The notes under the pieces are model-generated. The model saw only the letters and a program-made list of their open reading frames with translations. It was not told the origin of the DNA and made no database searches. Shown here piece after piece: positions 5,786 through 13,297 of a stretch of DNA of 16,626 bases. This DNA comes from CAZSTA01 sp964609495 [NCBI: uncultured bacterium]. Its GTDB lineage: Bacteria > CAZSTA01. Numbering within the stretch: the first letter of the stretch is position 1; the number at the start of each line of letters is the position of its first letter. A program made the position numbers and the translations under genes. The stretch is from positions 1 through 16,626 of the forward strand of contig CAZSTA010000069.1 of the NCBI GenBank assembly GCA_964609495.1. Direction: 5' to 3'.

Positions 5786-6622
5786 TTAGACCTGCTTTAA
5801 CACTTCGTCTAGGGCCATCTTGGATTTCTTAGCCGCCTCAAGCGGTTCCTCCTTTCTCAATTCCTCGCTGAAAAGCTCAACTGATACGAAACCTTCATAA
5901 TCTTTGCTTTTCACCTTTTTGAGTAATCCTACCAGATCGATCACTCCGCGTCCAGGTAATACCCTCATCGGATCGGTCAATTCCTCGACAGGCTTATCTG
6001 GAGCATCGTTTATATGGAAGAATAATAATTTATCCCCACTGATACGATCTAGATCCTCTAGCTTAGATCCACCAGTGAACCAGTGATAAGAATCGATAAG
6101 AGCTCCAACGTTAGGTTTATCGATCTCTTTTATCAATTCGATAGTTTGTTCCAAATTGGTAAGAAGTTCCTCCTTCCCCTTCGCCTCGAATCTCAAGCCG
6201 ATGAACTCTAAAGCTACGCCTATCTCGTAATCATTCGCTATATCCGCGATCTTCCTTAACTTCTCGACTATCTTGCTCAACATCTCCTCAACTGGAATCT
6301 CGGTTCTGAAGGGTAGCACTACCATCCCCACCGAACAGCCCAATTCCTGAGCCAATTTAAGATATTTTGGTAACTCCTTCAGATCAGCCTCGAACTCCTC
6401 ATCTGTGGCGAAGAGAGAGGCAGGGATACCGAAGTTAGCTGGTTGGAGATTGTTCTTGGTGAAGAGTGCTTTAGCTGAGGAGAGAGAATTTTCCTCAGCA
6501 TATTTGCTGACTGATGTTATTGAGAATTCCACCCCTTCGAATCCAGCTTTCCCCGCGACCCCGAGAAAAGTTTCAAGATCTAGACCCTGACGTATGGTAG
6601 TTCCGTTTAGACAAGTTTTCAT
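5786..6622 (-). CDS. Sugar phosphate isomerase/epimerase, AP-endonuclease-2 TIM-barrel family
   Basis: 278 residues with the xylose-isomerase-like TIM barrel. The four usual metal ligands are recognisable at E139 (VALEFIG), D177 (GALIDSYHW), H203 (LLFFHINDAP) and E249 (GFVSVELFSEE), and the N-terminus (LNGTTIRQGLDLETFLGVAG, AGFEGVEF) is typical of the family. Members isomerise or epimerise sugars and inositols such as hydroxypyruvate, tagatose, myo-inosose and 3-keto sugars, so the exact substrate cannot be assigned. The ATG follows AAAGGAG at good spacing. It lies 71 bases after the GalT-like gene, and the two may belong to one sugar-handling transcript that begins at the GH57 promoter. A weak TATACA box just upstream might give extra transcription; I do not call it. 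Confidence 0.75.
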   Translation of the reverse strand: MKTCLNGTTIRQGLDLETFLGVAGKAGFEGVEFSITSVSKYAEENSLSSAKALFTKNNLQPANFGIPASLFATDEEFEADLKELPKYLKLAQELGCSVGMVVLPFRTEIPVEEMLSKIVEKLRKIADIANDYEIGVALEFIGLRFEAKGKEELLTNLEQTIELIKEIDKPNVGALIDSYHWFTGGSKLEDLDRISGDKLLFFHINDAPDKPVEELTDPMRVLPGRGVIDLVGLLKKVKSKDYEGFVSVELFSEELRKEEPLEAAKKSKMALDEVLKQV

Positions 6623-6693
6623 AATATCTCTCCTTTAATGTATAAGATGAAAATATCTCCTACTAAATTACTGCTATTAGTTGTGAATCTGCC

Positions 6694-7701
6694 TCAAAGC
6701 TCATCCAATTCCAGCTCTCTTAGGTATCTGGCGGCATCCTCAGGCGGAGTTGGGTTGATGTAGAAGCCACTTCCCCACTCGAAACCAGCTACCTTAGTTA
6801 AACGAGGAGTGATCTCGAAGTGCCAATGGTAGTAAACCGATTGACCGTCATCACAGGGCGCAGTATGAAGCATCAAATTGAAGGGAGGATCCTTAAGAGC
6901 GGCTTTTAATCGAGTTAATATCTCTTTTATCGCTCTAGCCAAGGATATAATCTCTGTTTTCTGAATCGCTTCGAACATCGAACTATGTTTTTTAGGTAGG
7001 ATCCAGGTCTCGAAGGGGAAACGCGAGGCGAAAGGCTCTATACAGATAAAATGGTCGTTCTCCACTACAACTCTATCCTGAGAAGCTATCTCCTGACGCA
7101 CTATATCGCAGAACACACACCTTTCCTTATAATCATAATATTCTCGACTTCCTTTCAACTCCTCCATAGCTCGCTTGGGAACTATAGGAGTGGCTATAAG
7201 CTGAGAATGAGGATGTTCCAAAGAAGCACCAGCCGCCTTTCCTTGATTTTTGAAGATAAGCACATATTTTAAGCGGGTGTCCTTCTTAAGATCCATCATC
7301 CGATCCCGATAGGCCCATAGGACATCCTGAACATTCTTATCTGGTAGAGTGGCTAAGGTCGCATTATGATCAGGTGTCTCTATGATCACCTCGTGAGCCC
7401 CAATGCCATTCATCATATCATACATACCCACTCCAGCTCTATTTAAGTCGCCTTCTATCTGAAGAGCAGGAAATTTATTGGGGACAACTCTCACCCACCA
7501 TCCTGGCGTATTGGGAAGAGTCCCAGCTTCCCTATAAGCCATGATTTCAGGAGGAGTCTTATCCTCATTCCCGTAGTCGAAGGGGCAGAATCCCCCTTTC
7601 CTCTCTTCCTCTACAGATCCGAAATCGGAAGGTCTCTTTCCCCTCTCGGTGGAGACAATGACCCACCTCCTGACAACCGGATCCCTTCTTAATTCTGGCA
7701 C
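6694..7701 (-). CDS. galT: Galactose-1-phosphate uridylyltransferase family protein (GalT-like)
   Basis: 335 residues with both halves of the GalT HIT-fold dimer unit. The N-terminus LRRDPVVRRWVIVSTERGKR is the family opening. The catalytic motif is H163-P-H165-S-Q in GASLEHPHSQ, where the second histidine is the uridylylated nucleophile in characterised enzymes. C195-V-F-C198 and the closing YYHWHFEITPR belong to the second half. Bacterial GalT usually has a C-P-F-C zinc knuckle near residue 40; here it reads C39-P-F-D42, so one zinc ligand is replaced. The reaction is NMP transfer between a nucleotide sugar and a hexose 1-phosphate. Because it sits next to a GH57 alpha-glucan enzyme, glucose 1-phosphate/ADP-glucose chemistry is an alternative to galactose. 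The GTG start follows GGGAGGG by 6 bases. Confidence 0.8.
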   Translation of the reverse strand: MPELRRDPVVRRWVIVSTERGKRPSDFGSVEEERKGGFCPFDYGNEDKTPPEIMAYREAGTLPNTPGWWVRVVPNKFPALQIEGDLNRAGVGMYDMMNGIGAHEVIIETPDHNATLATLPDKNVQDVLWAYRDRMMDLKKDTRLKYVLIFKNQGKAAGASLEHPHSQLIATPIVPKRAMEELKGSREYYDYKERCVFCDIVRQEIASQDRVVVENDHFICIEPFASRFPFETWILPKKHSSMFEAIQKTEIISLARAIKEILTRLKAALKDPPFNLMLHTAPCDDGQSVYYHWHFEITPRLTKVAGFEWGSGFYINPTPPEDAARYLRELELDEL

Positions 7702-7749
7702 ATTTATCCCTCCCGTCCAGCGAAAACATGATTTACATTGGAGAACACT

Positions 7750-9966
7750 TCAAGCACTCCACATAACAGCCTCGAAATTCTCATCAGGAACGTCGAAGGA
7801 AATAGGCATCTGATTAGGCCATCTCTCTAAAAGAGACCCTTCTCTTCTGATCTCTAGGAATAATCGAACTTCATCATTCGGATTAAATCCTAAAGCCGAG
7901 AAGGGTAGCTTCAGCTCTATGATCTTATTCAAAGCTCCACAAGCGATCATATCGCTAGAATCTGAAGAGCTAGATCTTTCCCAGTAAATGGTCGCCTTCT
8001 CCTTCTCTTCTCCAGTTGCGATCTCCATCTGGATCCTCTCTCCCCTAGGTTCGATAATATCTAGAATCAGCTCTAACTCATCATTTACCTCGTTATCAGA
8101 AGTTGTGAAATCCCCATCCACTCTTATATATAGATTCTCGAGATCGAAGCCATAATATATGGACTCTATAATATTCTCCGCTCGATGCATAGAGCCTCCC
8201 GCGGTGCTAGCGTCATAAATCCCTGCTCCTGTCCACTCATAATAATAGGAAAGTTTTCCATCGATGAGCGGGGAGATCAATTGAATCGGTTCGCATACCG
8301 ATTTCCCCACAGTTTTGATGGGAATAAAGAGCTCACTCGGGATATTCTCGCCTAAGAGTCGATAGATATTCATTAAGTGATTTCTAAACATCTCATCGAA
8401 CTTATCAGCCTCAAGGGAGAAGTTCTCATCTCCATACCACCAGAACCAATCGCTTCCCTCAGCGATGTATATTTCCCTCCAAGCAGTAGCTATCTTCTCC
8501 GAATCGCCATCTTTATGGAGGGCTTCATATCTTGTGAGATCTTCCCTAGCCTTCTCAAGATATGCCCAAGCAGTGTTATCCTCACGATGCCCAATCCAGA
8601 TCTTGAAGTTATGATTTATCCAAGATCCTGGGAATAGTTTGGGAAGGATGCACCTCGTAGGATGGGATTGTAGATATTCACTTACGGTAACCGTCTTGAG
8701 CAGCGGCTCCTTGCTCAACTTTGCATACAAAGCTCGGAAGAAATCTAAGCCATCGTTTTTGTAATATTCCCAAGCGTTATCTCCATCTAAGATGATACTC
8801 ACTAAATGATCGCCCGGGGTAACACTAGCCCTCTTTTGAGCATAAAGCAGACGGTTTACCAGATCATTCGCGGCCTTCTCCGGATCCCATCGGTTATAAA
8901 CAAAACCTATCAGGTCGGAGAGAGCATGATCTCTAAATACTATAGAGAGCATTTTCCCCTCCTTCTCCACAGCATAAGGATGATAGAGGAGGGTTGGATC
9001 CACCACATTGCCTCTAGTATCCCTCTCCAATTGAGTATTAAGGGACTTAGCAACTATCTCCTCATCGGAGGCTATCCATTCTAGGCCGACTTCAGTTATA
9101 AGAGGGATGATATCCTCGCTCACGCTTCCCTCCGAGGGCCACATACCCCGTGGATTTCTCCCGAAGCGATCTTGATAAAGTTCAACCGCCCTATCGATCT
9201 GCCATTTTGCGTCTTCTGGATGGTGAAAGCGAGGGGGGAGATTCATAGAAGGCACAGCAACTTTCGCTATATCACTATCATAAAGCAAGGGCAATATCGG
9301 ATGATAGTAGGGTGAGATCGAGACCTCTATCTGTCCTTCATCCTGCATCTCCTTATATTCAGGGATTATCATCTTGAGAACTTCTTTTCCCTTCTGTAAT
9401 AAAAGCGATTTCTCCTCCTCCGTGAAATTTCTTCCCTTGTCTGCTAGTTCTTTTAAAAATCTATCTCGCTCTACAATAAGAGGATCGAACCAGGCGAGAT
9501 TATACCATACTTGAAGATCTAAGAAATCCTGAGTAGAGAATCTCTCCTGAATCTTGTCTAACTCGTTGGGAGAGATATGTTCACCACGCCTTCTCAGAAG
9601 TTCCGCATAGCGACGATGAGGTTTTATCATATTATTCCAGTTCGCCCCGAAGAAGTTGTGTAGGATCTCTTTTTTATCCTCAAGGTCTAATTGCGCGGCT
9701 GGTTTCATAGTTAGCTTCAGCCAAAACTCGCTAGCTCGATCGTCCATATAATCATCGAGCTGAATTATCAGGGAAGGAACTAAATTGAAGGTTTGATGGA
9801 TCTGGGGAAATTCCTCCAATATAGCTACCATATCATAGTAATCCTTGAATCCATGTAGGCGGACCCAAGGGAGGATATATTCACCGGTGAACGAATCCTT
9901 ATAATATGGCTGATGCATATGCCATAAAAAATTGATATATAACGGTTTATTCGGCTCTCTAGTCAA
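7750..9966 (-). CDS. Glycoside hydrolase family 57 (alpha-amylase/glucanotransferase type)
   Basis: 738 residues. GH57 motifs are clear: region 1 H16-M-H18-Q-P (NFLWHMHQPYY), the catalytic nucleophile E279 in GMWPSEGSVSE, and the acid/base aspartate D394 in SIILDGDNAWEYY. The (beta/alpha)7 barrel and helical part run to about residue 560. A C-terminal beta-rich domain (about 570-738, GKLSYYYEWTGAGIYDAST, DLENLYIRVDGDF, ELELILDI) resembles the accessory domain seen on GH57 enzymes and may bind glucan. There is no signal peptide, so it acts inside the cell, consistent with glycogen turnover. The start is TTG at 9966: the next in-frame ATG lies within motif 1 and would remove the first strand. 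AAGGAG lies 12 bases upstream. Hydrolase, branching and 4-alpha-glucanotransferase activities cannot be separated here. Confidence 0.85.
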   Translation of the reverse strand: MTREPNKPLYINFLWHMHQPYYKDSFTGEYILPWVRLHGFKDYYDMVAILEEFPQIHQTFNLVPSLIIQLDDYMDDRASEFWLKLTMKPAAQLDLEDKKEILHNFFGANWNNMIKPHRRYAELLRRRGEHISPNELDKIQERFSTQDFLDLQVWYNLAWFDPLIVERDRFLKELADKGRNFTEEEKSLLLQKGKEVLKMIIPEYKEMQDEGQIEVSISPYYHPILPLLYDSDIAKVAVPSMNLPPRFHHPEDAKWQIDRAVELYQDRFGRNPRGMWPSEGSVSEDIIPLITEVGLEWIASDEEIVAKSLNTQLERDTRGNVVDPTLLYHPYAVEKEGKMLSIVFRDHALSDLIGFVYNRWDPEKAANDLVNRLLYAQKRASVTPGDHLVSIILDGDNAWEYYKNDGLDFFRALYAKLSKEPLLKTVTVSEYLQSHPTRCILPKLFPGSWINHNFKIWIGHREDNTAWAYLEKAREDLTRYEALHKDGDSEKIATAWREIYIAEGSDWFWWYGDENFSLEADKFDEMFRNHLMNIYRLLGENIPSELFIPIKTVGKSVCEPIQLISPLIDGKLSYYYEWTGAGIYDASTAGGSMHRAENIIESIYYGFDLENLYIRVDGDFTTSDNEVNDELELILDIIEPRGERIQMEIATGEEKEKATIYWERSSSSDSSDMIACGALNKIIELKLPFSALGFNPNDEVRLFLEIRREGSLLERWPNQMPISFDVPDENFEAVMWSA

Positions 9967-10027
9967 TTCTTCCCGCTACTCCTTCTTTAGAAGATAAAAA
10001 GTATCTCCTTAAGCTCTCCTGATCTTA

Positions 10028-10056
10028 ATTATATGCTAAAATCAGACTATTGTCAA
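10028..10056 (-). promoter_or_regulatory. Perfect consensus promoter for the GH57-GalT transcript
   Basis: Minus-strand TTGACA (10056-10051), 17-base spacer, TATAAT (10033-10028): all twelve consensus bases match. The stop codon TGA of the dehydrogenase gene (10055-10053) lies inside the -35 box. The predicted start near 10021 leaves a leader of about 55 bases with two AAGGAG sites before the TTG start at 9966. It separates the sugar genes from the carbon block. No terminator hairpin is visible between them, so read-through is also possible. Confidence 0.85.
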
Positions 10057-11078
10057 CTTAACTTTATCCTCTCTATTATAGCCCGAGTCATGCGGGAGGT
10101 CCCTACCGCAGTGGGATCATCCCGATCAGGTTTAAGATCATAAGTCACATATTTGCCCTCAGCGATAACTTCCGCAGTCGCTTTCTCTAATTTATCGGCC
10201 GCTTCTCTCTCTCCGAGATATCTCAGCATCATAACCCCGGATAGGATCATCGCGGTGGGATCGACTTTATCCTGCCCGGCATATTTGGGAGCGCTGCCAT
10301 GAGTAGGCTCAAAGACCGCCATCTCATCCCCTATATTCGCTCCAGGGGCAACTCCTAGTCCTCCCACTAGACCCGCACAGAGGTCGGATAAGATATCGCC
10401 ATATAAGTTCGGCATAACGAGGACATCGTAAATTTCTGGCTTTTGGACTAATTGCATACACATATTATCCACGATGCGATCCTCGAACTCTATCTCGTGA
10501 TATCTTTCCGCCACTCCTCTAGCCACCTCGAGGAACAATCCGTCAGATAACTTCATAATATTAGCCTTATGAACTGCGGTAACCTTCTTCCGATCGTTCT
10601 TAACCGCATACTCGAAGGCGAATCTGACTATCTGCTCGGAATTCTTTCGCGTGATTATCTTTATCGATTCTGCGGCATCATCACCAACTTTATGCTCCAC
10701 CCCGGCATATAGATCCTCCATATTCTCTCGAACGACGACCAGATCGATATTTTCATATCTTGATCGAACTCCGACATAGCTCTTGCAGGGTCTTAGACAG
10801 GCATATAGATTTAATAGCTTCCTTAAAGCGACATTGACGCTTCTGAATCCTCCTCCCACTGGGGTAGTGATAGGCCCTTTGAGAGCGACCTTATTTCGCC
10901 TAATAGATTCTAAAACATAATCGGGAAGGGGCGTTCCATACTCCTCCAGGGATTTGCTTCCCGCCTCAACTTCCTCCCACTCAATATCCACCCCAGTCGC
11001 ATTTATACACTCCCTGGCGGCATTGGCAACCTCCGGACCGATACCATCTCCAGGTATAAAGGTTATTTTATAAGCCAT
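10053..11078 (-). CDS. icd: Isocitrate dehydrogenase, probably NADP-dependent, short form
   Basis: 341 residues of the beta-decarboxylating dehydrogenase family (isocitrate, isopropylmalate, homoisocitrate). Substrate loop: R79-S80-V-N82-V-A-L-R86, matching the S-x-N-x-x-L-R of isocitrate dehydrogenases, with R96, R117 ([12 protein letters not shown]), Y124, K171 and D204/D228/D232 in place. Isopropylmalate dehydrogenases do not have this S/N pair. Coenzyme site: K265-Y266 ([12 protein letters not shown]) and Y313 (VTYDL) correspond to K344, Y345 and Y391 of E. coli Icd, which favour NADP. The position of R395 is Pro here, so specificity could be relaxed. It is about 75 residues shorter than E. 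coli Icd, the size of the LeuB-like branch. The ATG follows AAAGGAG, 17 bases after the small-subunit gene. Role: isocitrate to 2-oxoglutarate. Confidence 0.75.
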   Translation of the reverse strand: MAYKITFIPGDGIGPEVANAARECINATGVDIEWEEVEAGSKSLEEYGTPLPDYVLESIRRNKVALKGPITTPVGGGFRSVNVALRKLLNLYACLRPCKSYVGVRSRYENIDLVVVRENMEDLYAGVEHKVGDDAAESIKIITRKNSEQIVRFAFEYAVKNDRKKVTAVHKANIMKLSDGLFLEVARGVAERYHEIEFEDRIVDNMCMQLVQKPEIYDVLVMPNLYGDILSDLCAGLVGGLGVAPGANIGDEMAVFEPTHGSAPKYAGQDKVDPTAMILSGVMMLRYLGEREAADKLEKATAEVIAEGKYVTYDLKPDRDDPTAVGTSRMTRAIIERIKLS

Positions 11079-11095
11079 ACGCTTCTCCTTTCCGA

Positions 11096-11599
11096 CTAAA
11101 GATCGAGGTTGAAAGTTCCATACTTTCTGAAGTGCGCAGCCAATCCCCCATCGTTCAAAATCTGGAGCATAACCTTGGGTAGAGGGGTGACCTTGATAGA
11201 GATATCCTTAGTCTTATTATATACTATCCCCTCTTCCAGATCGATCTCAAGCTCATCTCCCGGATCGATTTGAGAGGTATCACACTCCAATAGAGGCAAG
11301 CCAACGTTTATCGAATTGCGATAGAAGATACGCGCGAAGGATTTCGCTATCACCGCTCCTATATTCGCATTTAGGATAGCCAAAGGGGCTTGCTCTCGAG
11401 AGGAGCCACATCCGAAGTTACGACCAGCTACGATGAAATCCCCTTTCTTTATCTTACTAAAAAAATTAGGATCGAGATCTTCCATTACATGTTTAGCTAA
11501 CTCCTTCATATCCAAAGTCTTAAACTTATATTTTCCAGCGATGATATAATCGGTGTTGACATCATCGCCGAACTTATGAGCCTTTCCCGTTAATTTCAT
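11096..11599 (-). CDS. Aconitase/isopropylmalate isomerase-family small (swivel) subunit
   Basis: 167 residues, the normal length for LeuD-type swivel domains of the archaeal/homoaconitase-like branch. It has the D-D-V-N-T-D-Y-I-I opening (12-20), the hallmark [10 protein letters not shown] (63-72) and the substrate-contact loop F92-Y-R-N-S-I-N (92-98). It pairs with the large subunit encoded at 13298-14554 to form an Fe-S hydro-lyase. The operon partners point to citrate/isocitrate as substrate rather than isopropylmalate. The YRNS loop is the place where specificity differs among families, but I cannot decide from it alone. The ATG is preceded by AAGGAGG at 9 bases. It is separated from its partner subunit by the PEPC gene, which is unusual for this family. 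Confidence 0.8.
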   Translation of the reverse strand: MKLTGKAHKFGDDVNTDYIIAGKYKFKTLDMKELAKHVMEDLDPNFFSKIKKGDFIVAGRNFGCGSSREQAPLAILNANIGAVIAKSFARIFYRNSINVGLPLLECDTSQIDPGDELEIDLEEGIVYNKTKDISIKVTPLPKVMLQILNDGGLAAHFRKYGTFNLDL

Positions 11600-11637
11600 A
11601 GTAGATATCCTCCTTCTATCCTTCGTTCCCGACTTAG

Positions 11638-13098
11638 TTATCCTAAGAATTTTCTCAAATGTGCTGCTCTTAGAACGAACTCTCCTAAACCTTCAGTTCT
11701 ATCTTCTCTCAACGAACGGGCGATGTAATCTGTTACTTCTTTATGCTCTTCATCTGGTTGGCAATCTATCGGGAGATCTCTAACCCTCTCTTCAAGGGCT
11801 TTTGGTAGTAAACTTGTATTTTGGTTAAAATATTTGAGAGAATCCCTTAGATCAGCCTCAAAATTTATGTAGACTTCCCTAACAAATTGAATATCATCTT
11901 CATCCAAAGCATTCAAGCCTAGAATTTCTGGTGGCAAACCTAAGGAATAAAGGGCAGATGTAAATGCTATTGCTCTTGGTAACGTAATCCCTCCTACGCT
12001 ACGGGAGTAACCGAATAGGCCTATATGCAACTTCCTTTTCCTTCTACTCGGAACATATCTTGCGATCTTACTGATTATTGGGGCTAATGTGGTGATTTGT
12101 CTTTGATATTCATAAGAATATTTTCCGATTACTTCCAAGCCCCTTTCTTCATCCACTTCCTGGGGCAAACCTGTCTTTCTTTCCTGTAGTTTTCTTATAG
12201 CTTCTCTGACCTGGTCAGGGGGATTGTCATATTTGAATGCGGATTGAATGGTAAAGGTATGAGCGCTTGGGTATTCCTCGGCAACCGCTTCTACTGTTTG
12301 TGGTCTGAGATTACCTCTAAAGGGAGCTGACCCTACTCCAATGATAGGATATATTTTAACCCCCATATCGTCTGACAACCTTTGCAACCTTTGAAGGGCG
12401 ATCTTGTTTAAGAGGACCGCACTAATAAGCCCATAGTTCATTGCTGGATCTGACCTCGCCAGGAATACTCTTTGATATTCTACATTCTTATCTTGCAGAT
12501 ATATCCTGGTCATATTGTGGGCCTCAAGCATATGCTCCATATCCTCAAAAAGAGGTATAACGTTAATTGTTTCAGGCTTGAATTCTCCGATCCATTCGGC
12601 GATCGTTATATCACCTTCCCTAAAGGGTTTATTCTGTTTTCCCACCACAAAATCGCAATAGTATCGGTAAATTCTATTAAGGCACTTAGGAGAAGCTGTC
12701 ATCGGCAGGATAACTTCGAATACCGGAGGCGTATCCTCTCGGTAGAATAGTTTAGCCGCATCAAATGACCTGGGTATGCTTTCCAGAGTTTCCAATAGAA
12801 TTTTCGCTTCAGCTTTCTCCACAGTTGGATTAGGGATCCTTAACGTCACAAATACATCTCTTCCTAATCTCTTTTCCCTGAAAAATGGCTCATATTTTGT
12901 CAATAGTTTCTTGACCACAAAATTATCGACTTCTTTGCCCTCACAATCCCACATCTGTTCATCGCAACTTAAATGGGAGAAGGCATAATAGGCCTCCTGT
13001 ATCTCATCTTCCCCCCCAAGGACAGCATTTTCCACAAAAAACGGGAGATTTACATTATCAGGATGTTGGGTGCTCATACATCTTGGTATTTTTATCAT
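11638..13098 (-). CDS. ppcA: Phosphoenolpyruvate carboxylase, archaeal type
   Basis: 486 residues, about half the size of the bacterial/plant enzyme and the normal length for the archaeal-type family. The start motif IPRCMSTQHPDN is diagnostic. Other family landmarks are AYYAFSHLSCDEQMWDCEGK (37-56), FLARSDPAMNYG and GVGSAPFRGNLRP, which form the barrel core and PEP/bicarbonate site. The enzyme makes oxaloacetate from PEP and bicarbonate. It is known mainly from archaea and a few bacteria, including some clostridia and lactic acid bacteria. Here it would feed the citrate-forming enzyme encoded just upstream. The ATG has GGAG 8 bases before it. Glutamate codons in its first 130 residues are 9 GAA to 6 GAG, unlike the GAG-rich neighbours, which hints at a different history. 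Confidence 0.9.
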   Translation of the reverse strand: MIKIPRCMSTQHPDNVNLPFFVENAVLGGEDEIQEAYYAFSHLSCDEQMWDCEGKEVDNFVVKKLLTKYEPFFREKRLGRDVFVTLRIPNPTVEKAEAKILLETLESIPRSFDAAKLFYREDTPPVFEVILPMTASPKCLNRIYRYYCDFVVGKQNKPFREGDITIAEWIGEFKPETINVIPLFEDMEHMLEAHNMTRIYLQDKNVEYQRVFLARSDPAMNYGLISAVLLNKIALQRLQRLSDDMGVKIYPIIGVGSAPFRGNLRPQTVEAVAEEYPSAHTFTIQSAFKYDNPPDQVREAIRKLQERKTGLPQEVDEERGLEVIGKYSYEYQRQITTLAPIISKIARYVPSRRKRKLHIGLFGYSRSVGGITLPRAIAFTSALYSLGLPPEILGLNALDEDDIQFVREVYINFEADLRDSLKYFNQNTSLLPKALEERVRDLPIDCQPDEEHKEVTDYIARSLREDRTEGLGEFVLRAAHLRKFLG

Positions 13099-13146
13099 CT
13101 GAACTGCTCCATATCTGGACTATTAGGCGTTAATAACAATATAATA

Positions 13147-13170
13147 GAGCGGATGCAAAGCCACCCGCTC
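13147..13170 (-). promoter_or_regulatory. Leader hairpin upstream of PEPC (attenuator or terminator)
   Basis: On the minus strand GAGCGGGUG (13170-13162) pairs with CAUCCGCUC (13155-13147), a 9-bp stem with one G-U pair and loop GCUUUG, followed by a U-rich stretch (10 U in 15 bases). It lies about 50 bases before the PEPC start codon. It could end transcripts from the large-subunit gene or attenuate PEPC expression. The U-run is interrupted, so strong termination is not certain. Confidence 0.5.
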
Positions 13171-13228
13171 CAATCGAGATAATCAATTACCTTCTTAACT
13201 AGGAAGATCAAGATCGGTATGGCATCAT

Positions 13229-13257
13229 AGCATAGATATAACCAAATTGGCTGTCAA
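13229..13257 (-). promoter_or_regulatory. Candidate promoter for the PEPC-small subunit-dehydrogenase genes
   Basis: Minus-strand TTGACA (13257-13252), 17-base spacer and TATGCT (13234-13229), four of six for the -10. The start would be near 13222, giving a leader of about 120 bases that contains the hairpin at 13147-13170. The -35 box is part of the inverted repeat at 13247-13276. Confidence 0.45.
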
Positions 13258-13276
13258 CATTTGAGCTGACAGCCAA
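13247..13276 (-). terminator. Perfect inverted repeat after the large-subunit gene: terminator or operator
   Basis: TTGGCTGTCA (13247-13256) and TGACAGCCAA (13267-13276) form a perfect 10-bp stem with a 10-base loop, 22 bases past the stop of the large-subunit gene. A short ATTTGG rather than a U-run follows on the transcribed strand, so as a terminator it is weak. The right-hand minus-strand arm contributes most of the PEPC -35 box, so a protein-binding operator is an equal possibility. Confidence 0.5.
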
Positions 13277-13297
13277 TCAAAATGATTTCTTAGTTAG

